A DNA stretch of 13,683 nt from an uncultured Actinomyces sp. GTDB taxonomy: Bacteria > Actinomycetota > Actinomycetes > Actinomycetales > Actinomycetaceae. The stretch spans positions 1-13,683 of the forward strand of contig CABKMZ010000045.1 of assembly GCA_902373545.1 (NCBI GenBank), written 5' to 3'. Each line of letters opens with the position of its first letter. The first letter of the stretch is position 1. Shown piece by piece: positions 1-5,505 of the stretch. A program made the position numbers and the translations under genes. Under the pieces are notes generated by a model. It ran no database searches and had not been told where the DNA came from. It saw only the letters and a program-made list of their open reading frames with translations.

Positions 1-2
1 CG

Positions 3-497
3 GTCGTCTACCCGCACCACGGCGCAGCCACGATCGAAGAGGTCATGACGCGCACTATTCGTGGTGAAGAGCGAACCTACCTCAAGCTGCGCGTGAACCA
101 GGGCGATCTTGAGATTCAGGTCCCCGCCGAGAACGTTGACCTGGTCGGCGTTCGCGACATTGTCGACGAGGACGGCCTGGAGGAAGTTCTCGCCGTCCTG
201 CGCGCCCCCTACGTTGAGGAGCCCACGAACTGGTCGCGTCGTTTCAAGGCGAACCAGGAGAAGATTGCGACCGGCGATATCGTGAAGGTCGCCGAGGTCG
301 TGCGCGACCTGACGCGTCGCGATGATCTGAAGAAGCTGTCCACGGGCGAGAAGCGCATGCTGACGAAGGCGCGCGGTATCCTCACCTCCGAGCTGGCTCT
401 GGCGCGCAACATCGACAAGACGGTCGCCGCTGAGCGCCTTGACGCCGTCCTGGCGGAGGGTCGCATCGAGATCGATGACGATGCCGCCGCTGAGTGA
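3..497 (+). CDS. carD: CarD-family transcriptional regulator (5' end outside window)
   Basis: CarD binds the RNA polymerase beta subunit and stabilises open promoter complexes, notably at rRNA promoters, in actinobacteria. The frame is open from base 3 and reads [14 protein letters not shown] before the first in-window ATG at 45. VVYPHHG is the start of the Tudor-like polymerase-interaction domain, so the true start lies about eight codons upstream of the window and the ATG at 45 is internal. Further matches to the mycobacterial protein as I remember it are [20 protein letters not shown], the LRAP stretch, and EEPTNWSRR, which carries the tryptophan that wedges the upstream edge of the transcription bubble. 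The basic helical C-terminal domain ([11 protein letters not shown], then [19 protein letters not shown]) is complete, followed by an acidic tail. The last 23 bases overlap the likely start of ispD, suggesting translational coupling. Confidence 0.96.
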   Translation, partial: VVYPHHGAATIEEVMTRTIRGEERTYLKLRVNQGDLEIQVPAENVDLVGVRDIVDEDGLEEVLAVLRAPYVEEPTNWSRRFKANQEKIATGDIVKVAEVVRDLTRRDDLKKLSTGEKRMLTKARGILTSELALARNIDKTVAAERLDAVLAEGRIEIDDDAAAE

Positions 498-1197
498 GGC
501 CTGCGCGGTCCTGACGGCCGCCGGTTCGGGCTCACGCCTGGGCTGCGAGGTGCCCAAGGCCCTCGTCGAATTATCGGGTCGCCCCCTTGTTTGGTGGGCG
601 GCCCGTGGCCTACGTGCCGGGGGAGTGGGGACGATCATCGTGACGGCCCCGGCCGCCTCCCTTGATGAATTCCGTGCGGGGATCGCCGACATCGGTGGCG
701 TGGAAGTCGTGGCTGGCTCTGATCGTTCCCGTCAGGCGTCAGTCGCCCTGGGGCTGGCCGCCTTGGGTCAGCGCAATCCGGGTGACGTCGTTCTCGTGCA
801 TGATGCGGCTCGCCCCCTGACGCCTGCGCAGGTGACGGCGCGCGTCATCGATGCGGTGCGCGCGGGCGCGGGTGCCGTTATTCCCGTCCTGCCCGTCACC
901 GATACCCTCAAGTCGGTGGACGCCTCGGGCGTCGTTACCGGCACGCCCCGGCGCGCGGACATGGTCGCCGTGCAGACGCCGCAGGGCTTCCGCTGGGACG
1001 TGCTCACGCGCGCGCACGAGGCGGGTGCCTCCCTGGGGGCGGACGAGGCCGTGGCGGCCACGGACGATGCCGGCCTGGTTGAGGCGATCGGCGCAGTCGT
1101 GCACACGGTCGCGGGCGATGAGCGTTCGCTGAAGGTCACGCGCCCCCTCGACCTGTCTCTCGCGCAGCTTCTCGCGGGTCAGGAGCGGCTGGACTAA
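475..1197 (+). CDS. ispD: 2-C-methyl-D-erythritol 4-phosphate cytidylyltransferase (IspD)
   Basis: IspD transfers CMP from CTP to methylerythritol 4-phosphate in the non-mevalonate isoprenoid pathway, in the cytoplasm. The product is about 240 residues, normal for the family. From the ATG at 475, the nucleotide-binding loop AAGSGSRLG lies at residues 15-23 with PK at 27-28, [10 protein letters not shown] around 106-115, VTDTLKS at 141-147, VQTPQGF at 167-172, ATDDAGLVE at 195-203, and the substrate-binding LKVT with its lysine at 220. The frame is open further upstream (ATG at 439), but that would add residues absent from the family and overlap carD by 59 bases. ATG 475 or 481 is preferred; GGAGGG at 455-460 is the nearest good ribosome site, though rather distant from 475. 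The carD-ispD order is typical of actinobacteria; ispF, usually next, is missing here. Confidence 0.95.
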   Translation: MTMPPLSEACAVLTAAGSGSRLGCEVPKALVELSGRPLVWWAARGLRAGGVGTIIVTAPAASLDEFRAGIADIGGVEVVAGSDRSRQASVALGLAALGQRNPGDVVLVHDAARPLTPAQVTARVIDAVRAGAGAVIPVLPVTDTLKSVDASGVVTGTPRRADMVAVQTPQGFRWDVLTRAHEAGASLGADEAVAATDDAGLVEAIGAVVHTVAGDERSLKVTRPLDLSLAQLLAGQERLD

Positions 1198-1258
1198 GGC
1201 GATCAGGCGCTCTCGAGTGTGAGTCACGCCCGCAAGGAGGCACGCCAACCGCGGCGGA

Positions 1259-1278
1259 GATTAACGGGCTCTTCGCAT
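1259..1278. repeat. Left target duplication and left terminal inverted repeat
   Basis: GATTAACG (1259-1266) is the left copy of the target duplication. GGCTCTTCGCAT (1267-1278) is the left terminal repeat. Confidence 0.8.
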
Positions 1279-1384
1279 TGTGGGGTGTGGGGGTGGTGTT
1301 CGAAGCGTCCGGGGGATTGTGGACAGTGTCGTGGGACGACGACCGAACACAGGAGTTCGCCTTGGGAGCCTCATCAACCAAAAC

Positions 1385-1491
1385 TCGCACGTAATTTGGG
1401 TACCCTAACTTTTCATAGGTATCGAGAAAACCGCAGAATTCCAACGATGCGATTTCAATGTTTGAAATACATGTCGGGGAATTACGTGCGA
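1385..1491. repeat. Nested inverted repeats in an AT-richer patch of the element
   Basis: TCGCACGTAATT (1385-1396) is perfectly inverted at 1480-1491 (AATTACGTGCGA). Inside it, AATTCC (1437-1442) pairs with GGAATT (1478-1483) and ATTTCAA (1452-1458) with TTGAAAT (1462-1468), both centred on base 1460. Bases 1480-1483 belong to both larger pairings, so a transcript could fold in two exclusive ways. The patch is visibly less GC-rich than the genes on either side. It could be a nested smaller element, a structured RNA, or protein-binding sites of the parent IS; the sequence does not decide. Confidence 0.6.
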
Positions 1492-1610
1492 CATTTTTGA
1501 GGAACCATAACATGAGGCGCCGCAAAGACCCCACGCGGAAGACAGTCCAAGCAGAAGACAACTCAAGCCCAGAAGACCCCCACAACCCCGACAACCGCCA
1601 CAAGCACGGG

Positions 1611-1698
1611 GGCGCTGCACCCATTATGTGGCGGTGCACCCGTTACGTGGCGCTGCACCCGAACAGAAGAGGTGCATTGCCTACGGATCGGGTGCAGC
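1611..1698 (+). repeat. Iteron-like array of TGCA boxes
   Basis: Three 19-bp units follow directly: 1611-1629, 1630-1648 and 1649-1667, each starting GGCGSTGCACCC. A degenerate fourth (1668-1686) and fifth follow. The TGCA cores start at 1616, 1635, 1654, 1673 and 1693, a spacing of 19, 19, 19 and 20, close to two helical turns. That spacing suits a protein binding repeatedly on one face of the DNA. It lies within the ISL3-type element. Confidence 0.6.
1652..1698. other. 11-bp stem hairpin at the end of the iteron array
   Basis: GCTGCACCCGA (1652-1662) and TCGGGTGCAGC (1688-1698) form a perfect 11-bp stem with a 25-base loop. No T-run follows on the + strand, so an intrinsic terminator is doubtful. 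It may be an inverted protein site or a structured part of the mobile element. Confidence 0.5.
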
Positions 1699-1874
1699 AC
1701 CCCAACAAACAAGAACAAACGCGGAACTGACACGACCCATCCACTCCCTGCCGCACCCCTCCATGCGCAACTGGGCCCTACAGGTGGCAGGACGGGCACG
1801 CCGCCCACGCGGCCCACGCCGCCACCTGCACTCCGGCCCACTCCGGGGGATTCCAACACCTCCTATACCCTTAC

Positions 1875-1894
1875 ATGCGAAGAGCCGATTAACC
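1875..1894. repeat. Right terminal inverted repeat and right target duplication
   Basis: ATGCGAAGAGCC (1875-1886) is the perfect reverse complement of the left end. GATTAACC (1887-1894) matches the left flank at 7 of 8 bases. Confidence 0.8.
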
Positions 1895-1938
1895 CCGTCG
1901 GCCGCGCCGCGTCGCAACGGCAGTGAGCCGATCGCCCG

Positions 1939-2766
1939 TCAGGCGGGCCAGCCTGCGGGGTTCTCGGAAACGAGCGCGCGCACCAGGTTGGGGCCCTCCG
2001 CGGTGGCGAGGATGCCGCGATACTGGGGGCGGCACGCGAAGCAGCCGATGGTGCGCTGGAGCTGTGCCGGCGTGAGGCTAAGGCACGTGATGTCGATGAG
2101 CGTGGGTGTCGGACTCGCCGTGGTCATGACGTGAGCGATGGTGACGACGTCCCTTTTTACGGTTGGGTATTCGACGGCGGCGATGAAGGGGGCCTGATCC
2201 CAGGGGATGCGGATCGGCGTGGGGGAGAGCAGCGGGTGGAACTCCAGGTGGGTGGGGGACAGCGCCACAAGAGGGCCGTCGTGGATCGCGCGTGGCCGGT
2301 AGGCGGTGCCGCGGCGCATCGCGACAGCGCCGACAGCTCCAGCAGCGCCCAAGGCCACGCACACGACGTCAAGGGCGGCGGTCAGAGAGGTGCCGGGGGA
2401 GGACGCGAGGATCGTGCGTGTGAGCGCAACAGAGATCAAGGAGACGGGGAACAGAGACAACAGCAGGAAGGTCTCCGCGGTGATCATGTAGATGGGGGCT
2501 GTCATCGGGGAGACGGTCACGGCTGCGTTGGAGAGGGTCACAGTCGGCCCGCGGCGCTGCCTGCGGGACACTTCCCCGGCGAAGTACACGCGCGTCGCCG
2601 CCATGCCAACGAGGAGGTAGACCAGGAGCACGTAGAGGCTCAGGGGGCTGAGCCACAGGAGGAAGACGTTGAGCGCCGCCATGAAAACGTAAAGAAACGC
2701 GCTGACGGTCAAGAGAGCCGGAATCGACGACTGCGGAAGAACTTCGTATTTGTTGGTCAGTAGCAT
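1939..2766 (-). CDS. Four-helix membrane protein with C-terminal PH-like domain, paralogue A
   Basis: Not a family I can name. The 275-residue product has hydrophobic segments at about 15-38, 43-62, 96-118 and 130-150, predicting four membrane helices. A C-terminal cytoplasmic domain follows, with TAYRPRAIHDGPLVALSPTH at 154-173, HPLL, and IPWDQAPFIAAVE at 187-199. In B and D the same positions read YHPS/YRPS, LxPDHL, IPWD/IRWD and GFE, showing common ancestry. The pattern, a short beta-rich domain with an Ile-Pro-Trp-Asp strand, resembles bacterial PH-like domains; that is inference. A is the most diverged of the three at its C-terminus, ending GILATAEGPNLVRALV where the others have LGTPxG. 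ATG 2766 is chosen over 2823 because it aligns with the paralogues and follows AAAGAAGACG. It is last in the D-C-B-A series. Confidence 0.8.
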   Translation of the reverse strand: MLLTNKYEVLPQSSIPALLTVSAFLYVFMAALNVFLLWLSPLSLYVLLVYLLVGMAATRVYFAGEVSRRQRRGPTVTLSNAAVTVSPMTAPIYMITAETFLLLSLFPVSLISVALTRTILASSPGTSLTAALDVVCVALGAAGAVGAVAMRRGTAYRPRAIHDGPLVALSPTHLEFHPLLSPTPIRIPWDQAPFIAAVEYPTVKRDVVTIAHVMTTASPTPTLIDITCLSLTPAQLQRTIGCFACRPQYRGILATAEGPNLVRALVSENPAGWPA

Positions 2767-2804
2767 CAGCGTCTTCTTTCTGTTGTGATCGGCGGACGTG
2801 TCAT
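2766..2804 (-). other. Possible 12-codon leader frame upstream of paralogue A
   Basis: An ATG at 2804 opens a 12-codon frame (MTRPPITTERRR) whose TGA shares a base with the ATG of A (TGATG). The same arrangement and length occur before B. No clear ribosome site precedes it, so translation is uncertain. It aligns with the D and B leaders, although the palindrome present there is lost. Confidence 0.3.
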
Positions 2805-2831
2805 GGGTGCGCGACGAATACACATCTGCAG

Positions 2832-3620
2832 TTAGGGCGCTTGCAGGATCGCGCGGGCGAGGGCGACTCCCTCCGGCAGTGCGAGCGTTGCGAGCTTGTC
2901 CGGGTTATGTGCGAAGTAGTTGGTCAGGCGTTCCAGCCATGTGAACGGTATTGGCGTTCCCGTCATGTCGAAAACCAGCTTATCCTCGCTTCCGTCAATG
3001 GAGACGTACATCAGTGGGGCCTGGCCGAAGGTAGGGGTCATAGGCTCGAAGCCCACGATCGTCGGATGCAGGTCCCACGGAATCTGCGCGGGGGAATCAT
3101 CGACGAGGGGATGAATCTCGAGATGGTCGGGGGTCAGCCTGATGATCGACCCTCTGTCCTTCATCGAGGGGTGGTACGTGGACGACATGTAGATGTAGTA
3201 GAACAGCACCGACACAAGGAGGCCCATGACGACGCTGATGATGGAAGCCAGGATCGAGTGGGACAGCGCCACTTCGATGACGAGCGCGACCGGAGCGCAT
3301 GAGATTCCGACAGCGCTGGAGATGCGCTGTGCCCGAAGAGCGGTCAGGGAAGGACGCACAGCCAGTCCAACGCCCTCGACGTGCGTGATCCAGCCACTGC
3401 CTCGGCGCGCAACCTGCCTGAGCGCGAGCACCGCGGATGCGATGCCGAGGAACAAGCAGTAGACGGAGAAAAAGAGGGCGATGCCCACCGGTATCCGCGC
3501 CGTCAGGAAAGGGAAGATGAGGCCGACGATCGAGAAGAAGATGGCGGGGCGTACCCAGTTGTTGGCCTTGGCGTGCGCCTTGTCCGCGTCCCACGTGCTG
3601 ATGAGCCCGCTGTGTTCCAT
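2832..3620 (-). CDS. Four-helix membrane protein with C-terminal PH-like domain, paralogue B
   Basis: 262 residues, closest to paralogue D. Predicted helices lie at about 24-42, 44-67, 101-121 and 124-145. Between the two helix pairs is a short soluble stretch (HVEGVGLAVRP, 80-90; D has HVEPEGIALYP). The C-terminal domain shows STYHPSMKDR (147-156), RLTPDHLEIHPL (161-172), IPWDLHPTIVGFE (180-192), then LMYVSIDGSEDKLVFDM and a closing LERLTNYFAHNP...LPEGVALARAIL. No catalytic residues are evident. Two adjacent ATGs (3623 and 3620) follow AGGAG (3626-3630); the second has the better spacing, five bases, and is used here. An SD, a palindrome and a leader frame sit upstream. Function unknown; a membrane-associated scaffold or sensor is only a guess. 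Confidence 0.85.
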   Translation of the reverse strand: MEHSGLISTWDADKAHAKANNWVRPAIFFSIVGLIFPFLTARIPVGIALFFSVYCLFLGIASAVLALRQVARRGSGWITHVEGVGLAVRPSLTALRAQRISSAVGISCAPVALVIEVALSHSILASIISVVMGLLVSVLFYYIYMSSTYHPSMKDRGSIIRLTPDHLEIHPLVDDSPAQIPWDLHPTIVGFEPMTPTFGQAPLMYVSIDGSEDKLVFDMTGTPIPFTWLERLTNYFAHNPDKLATLALPEGVALARAILQAP

Positions 3621-3658
3621 CATGTCTCCTTCGTCGTTGACATATCAGCATATGTCAT
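3620..3658 (-). other. Possible 12-codon leader frame upstream of paralogue B
   Basis: MTYADMSTTKET followed by TGA, overlapping the ATG of B as TGATG. The ribosome site of B lies inside this frame. In D the equivalent bases encode MTYPDMSTTKEKTM and run in frame into the protein. Conservation may simply reflect recent duplication of the region, so the coding call is weak. Confidence 0.3.
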
Positions 3659-3676
3659 GCGGTCAGGTCGCGCTGG
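3625..3676. repeat. Duplicated upstream block, copy 1 (paralogue B)
   Basis: 50 of 52 bases match 5338-5389, upstream of D. The block holds the ribosome-binding site (AAGGAG on the coding strand), the palindrome and the leader frame. Similarity fades beyond 3676, so a discrete regulatory block was duplicated with the gene or preserved by selection or gene conversion. Confidence 0.85.
3638..3657. promoter_or_regulatory. Palindromic operator-like site upstream of paralogue B
   Basis: TGACATAT-CAGC-ATATGTCA: perfect 8-bp arms around a 4-base centre, 15-34 bases before the B start. It is kept, except for one spacer base, upstream of D. TATGCT on the B-coding strand could also act as a -10. Candidate repressor or activator site. 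Confidence 0.5.
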
Positions 3677-3727
3677 CGGTTCCCCGGCCTCGTCGTGGGG
3701 ATCCATCGAGAGGTCGGGGCCCGCGTC

Positions 3728-4552
3728 TCAGGCGTCCGGGTCCTGCCCTCGCAGGAGCGCGCGCACCACGTCGACGCCGGTCTCGGTGCCGAGAACGCGC
3801 CGCCGCCGGGGGTTGGAGGCGAAATAGTCAATAAGTCGCTCGATCGCGACGTAGGAGAGCCCCGGGTCGCTGAAGCGAAGCCATAGGACGCTATCTTCGC
3901 CATCCTTGGTGCAGTGAATGGCGGTCGCTCCCTTGATGGTCTCACCCATGCCAACGATATAGCTCCAGGCGACCGTCTCGATACGAGGGACGAAGTCTTT
4001 CTCGGCGATTGCGAAACCATCGGGGACGAGAATAATCATTTGCACATGTGCGCCATGTTCACGCGGAAAGTAAACATCTGGGACTTTCACGAGTAGATAG
4101 ATGATGAGAAAGCCCGTGCCGAGCGACATGAGGAAGCCATTCTTTGTGCTCGACGAGAATGCGAGAGGAATGAGGGAGATAGCAATGCCGCTCAAGCCCC
4201 ATGCGATGCCGGCAGCACGACTCCGGGCAAAGGTGGTGTCCCCTGTGATCAGTAGCTCGGTGACCGTGCGTTCCTCCTGGCGCGACGTAATGGCAGCGAT
4301 CCTCGGCCGGCGGCTGGGTGCGCGCGAGTAGGCAACAGCGGCTGGAATGAAGGCGACGAGGAGAATGCAGACGATAGCGAGCCCGTAACGCAGGCCGAGG
4401 GCGGGGAAGTCGAGTGCGATGAGCGCAACGAAGACAAGTGCTGCCGCGACTCCGACGGCATAGAAGCACGCGGGGACGATCCATGCTCGGCGCATGATGG
4501 CATCGGCTTGTGCTGGGGTGAGAGGTCGGCGGATGAGGGTTAGGGGGAGCAT
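3728..4552 (-). CDS. Four-helix membrane protein, diverged paralogue C
   Basis: 274 residues, and the most distant of the four. Hydrophobic segments at about 25-48, 55-76, 113-132 and 138-155 match the layout of A, B and D. The C-terminal domain has lost most shared signatures (VPRIETVAWSYIVGM stands where D has TRIRWDRNPQIEGFE) but keeps the closing block VAIERLIDYFASNPRRRRVLGTETGVDVVRALL, which aligns with LARLMNHFVAHPEDRATLGTPQGPQLIADIL in D. The ATG at 4552 lies three bases after the stop of D, with only a weak GGCAGG before it, so translation is probably coupled to D. An alternative ATG at 4495 has no better ribosome site. Function unknown. Confidence 0.8.
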   Translation of the reverse strand: MLPLTLIRRPLTPAQADAIMRRAWIVPACFYAVGVAAALVFVALIALDFPALGLRYGLAIVCILLVAFIPAAVAYSRAPSRRPRIAAITSRQEERTVTELLITGDTTFARSRAAGIAWGLSGIAISLIPLAFSSSTKNGFLMSLGTGFLIIYLLVKVPDVYFPREHGAHVQMIILVPDGFAIAEKDFVPRIETVAWSYIVGMGETIKGATAIHCTKDGEDSVLWLRFSDPGLSYVAIERLIDYFASNPRRRRVLGTETGVDVVRALLRGQDPDA

Positions 4553-4555
4553 GGG

Positions 4556-5332
4556 CTAGCCTGCCGTCAGGATGTCGGCGATGAGCTGCGGGCCCTGCGG
4601 TGTTCCGAGCGTTGCTCGATCCTCTGGATGAGCGACAAAGTGGTTCATGAGCCGCGCGAGTTGCCAGTAGCAGATGGACATCCCCCTCATCTCGAAAACG
4701 AACGCATCCTCGGAGTCTCGGGTGGATACGTGCATCAACTGGTGTGGCTCATTGGCGGCGACGAAAAGCTCGAAACCCTCAATCTGGGGGTTGCGATCCC
4801 AACGGATACGTGTCGGGTTGTCGTGCAGGAGGGGCTGAATCGACAGGTGATCGGGGCCGAGCGTGATCAGTGGCGACCGGTGAATGCGTGAGGGACGATA
4901 CTCCGTCATCTTGAGCATTGTGTACCCGAGGAATGAATACGAAAAGCCCAGGATCAAGCCGCTCATGGCGTCTGGATGAATGAGGAACAGAAGGAGGGCG
5001 ATGGGGCCGCAGCTCATCAAGAACACGGAGCTGATCGACGAGACGTAGAAGGGGAAAATAAATGGGTAGAGGGCGATCCCTTCCGGCTCGACGTGCATGA
5101 GGACTCCACGGCGCTGTCGAGTGATGTCCGCGAAGCCGAGTGTCAGGAAAACGAGCGCGAGGAGAATCGGAACTGCGACGAAAAAGAACGTGTAGGCGAT
5201 CGGAAAAACACTGCGGATGCAGAAAAAGAAGACTGCAAAACCAGCGCAAATGGCGGCGGTAACAAAGCAGGTGCGCGCCTGCGACAGCCGCTCGTCCGCA
5301 TCGGACACGCTACGCAATGAACTGTCCGCCAT
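4556..5332 (-). CDS. Four-helix membrane protein with C-terminal PH-like domain, paralogue D
   Basis: 258 residues and first in the cluster. Helices are predicted at about 21-40, 43-66, 97-117 and 123-140. The middle loop reads MHVEPEGIALYP (79-90). The C-terminal domain carries TEYRPSRIHRSPLITLGPDH (143-162), IQPLL, TRIRWDRNPQIEGFE (174-188), QLMHVSTRDSEDAFVFEM and the final TLGTPQGPQLIADIL. ATG 5332 is chosen because AAGGAG lies six bases upstream, exactly as in B. The frame stays open upstream through MTYPDMSTTKEK, so an N-terminally longer form starting at 5356 or 5371 cannot be excluded. It is transcribed away from the transporter gene and probably leads a D-C transcript that may extend to B and A. 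The TTKEK-type leader and the palindrome suggest shared control with B. Function unknown. Confidence 0.85.
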   Translation of the reverse strand: MADSSLRSVSDADERLSQARTCFVTAAICAGFAVFFFCIRSVFPIAYTFFFVAVPILLALVFLTLGFADITRQRRGVLMHVEPEGIALYPFIFPFYVSSISSVFLMSCGPIALLLFLIHPDAMSGLILGFSYSFLGYTMLKMTEYRPSRIHRSPLITLGPDHLSIQPLLHDNPTRIRWDRNPQIEGFELFVAANEPHQLMHVSTRDSEDAFVFEMRGMSICYWQLARLMNHFVAHPEDRATLGTPQGPQLIADILTAG

Positions 5333-5337
5333 CGTCT

Positions 5338-5389
5338 TCTCCTTCGTCGTTGACATATCAGGATATGTCATGCGGTCAGGACGCGCTGG
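5338..5389. repeat. Duplicated upstream block, copy 2 (paralogue D)
   Basis: Second copy of the 52-base block at 3625-3676, with two substitutions. It contains the ribosome-binding site of D and the palindrome. Confidence 0.85.
5351..5370. promoter_or_regulatory. Palindromic operator-like site upstream of paralogue D
   Basis: TGACATAT-CAGG-ATATGTCA: perfect 8-bp arms, one spacer base different from the B copy. It lies 19-38 bases before the D start, in the divergent region between D and the transporter gene, so it could affect either. TATCCT on the D-coding strand is a possible -10. Confidence 0.5.
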
Positions 5390-5505
5390 AGCTTCCGGGC
5401 CTTGGCCCCCGCGCGGCCCCGCGAGAGGCGGTGACGTAAAACATGGTAGGTTCGCCATGGACGCACGCGCGTCTCCGAGCACTCCCACCAAAGGAGCCCG
5501 ATCCC

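Larger units (their letters stand above)
1267..1886. mobile_element. Non-autonomous ISL3-type element (MITE-like), 620 bp
   Basis: The segment begins with GGCTCTTCGCAT (1267-1278) and ends with its exact reverse complement ATGCGAAGAGCC (1875-1886). Weaker similarity continues inward for about 13 bases, with 7 matching. GATTAACG (1259-1266) and GATTAACC (1887-1894) flank it as an 8-bp direct repeat with one mismatch. Terminal repeats starting GGCTCTTC and 8-bp duplications are characteristic of the ISL3 family. No frame inside carries a recognisable DDE transposase, and 620 bp is less than half the usual ISL3 length, so it must depend on a transposase in trans or be a decayed remnant. It separates ispD from the 3' end of the membrane-protein cluster and accounts for nearly all of the 740-base gap between them. 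Confidence 0.8.

Noticed and set aside
1219..1730. Small frames inside the mobile element, one with CGQCRG resembling a zinc-finger start of ISL3 transposases
   Set aside because: No further transposase similarity, and the frame spans the element's left boundary; a single C-x2-C is not enough.
1934..1948. GCCCG/CGGGC hairpin at the stop of paralogue A as a terminator
   Set aside because: Only a 5-bp stem that overlaps the stop codon and has no T-run; too weak to call.
2131..2763. 210-codon + strand frame opposite paralogue A
   Set aside because: Low-complexity shadow; A on the minus strand has membrane helices and paralogue motifs.
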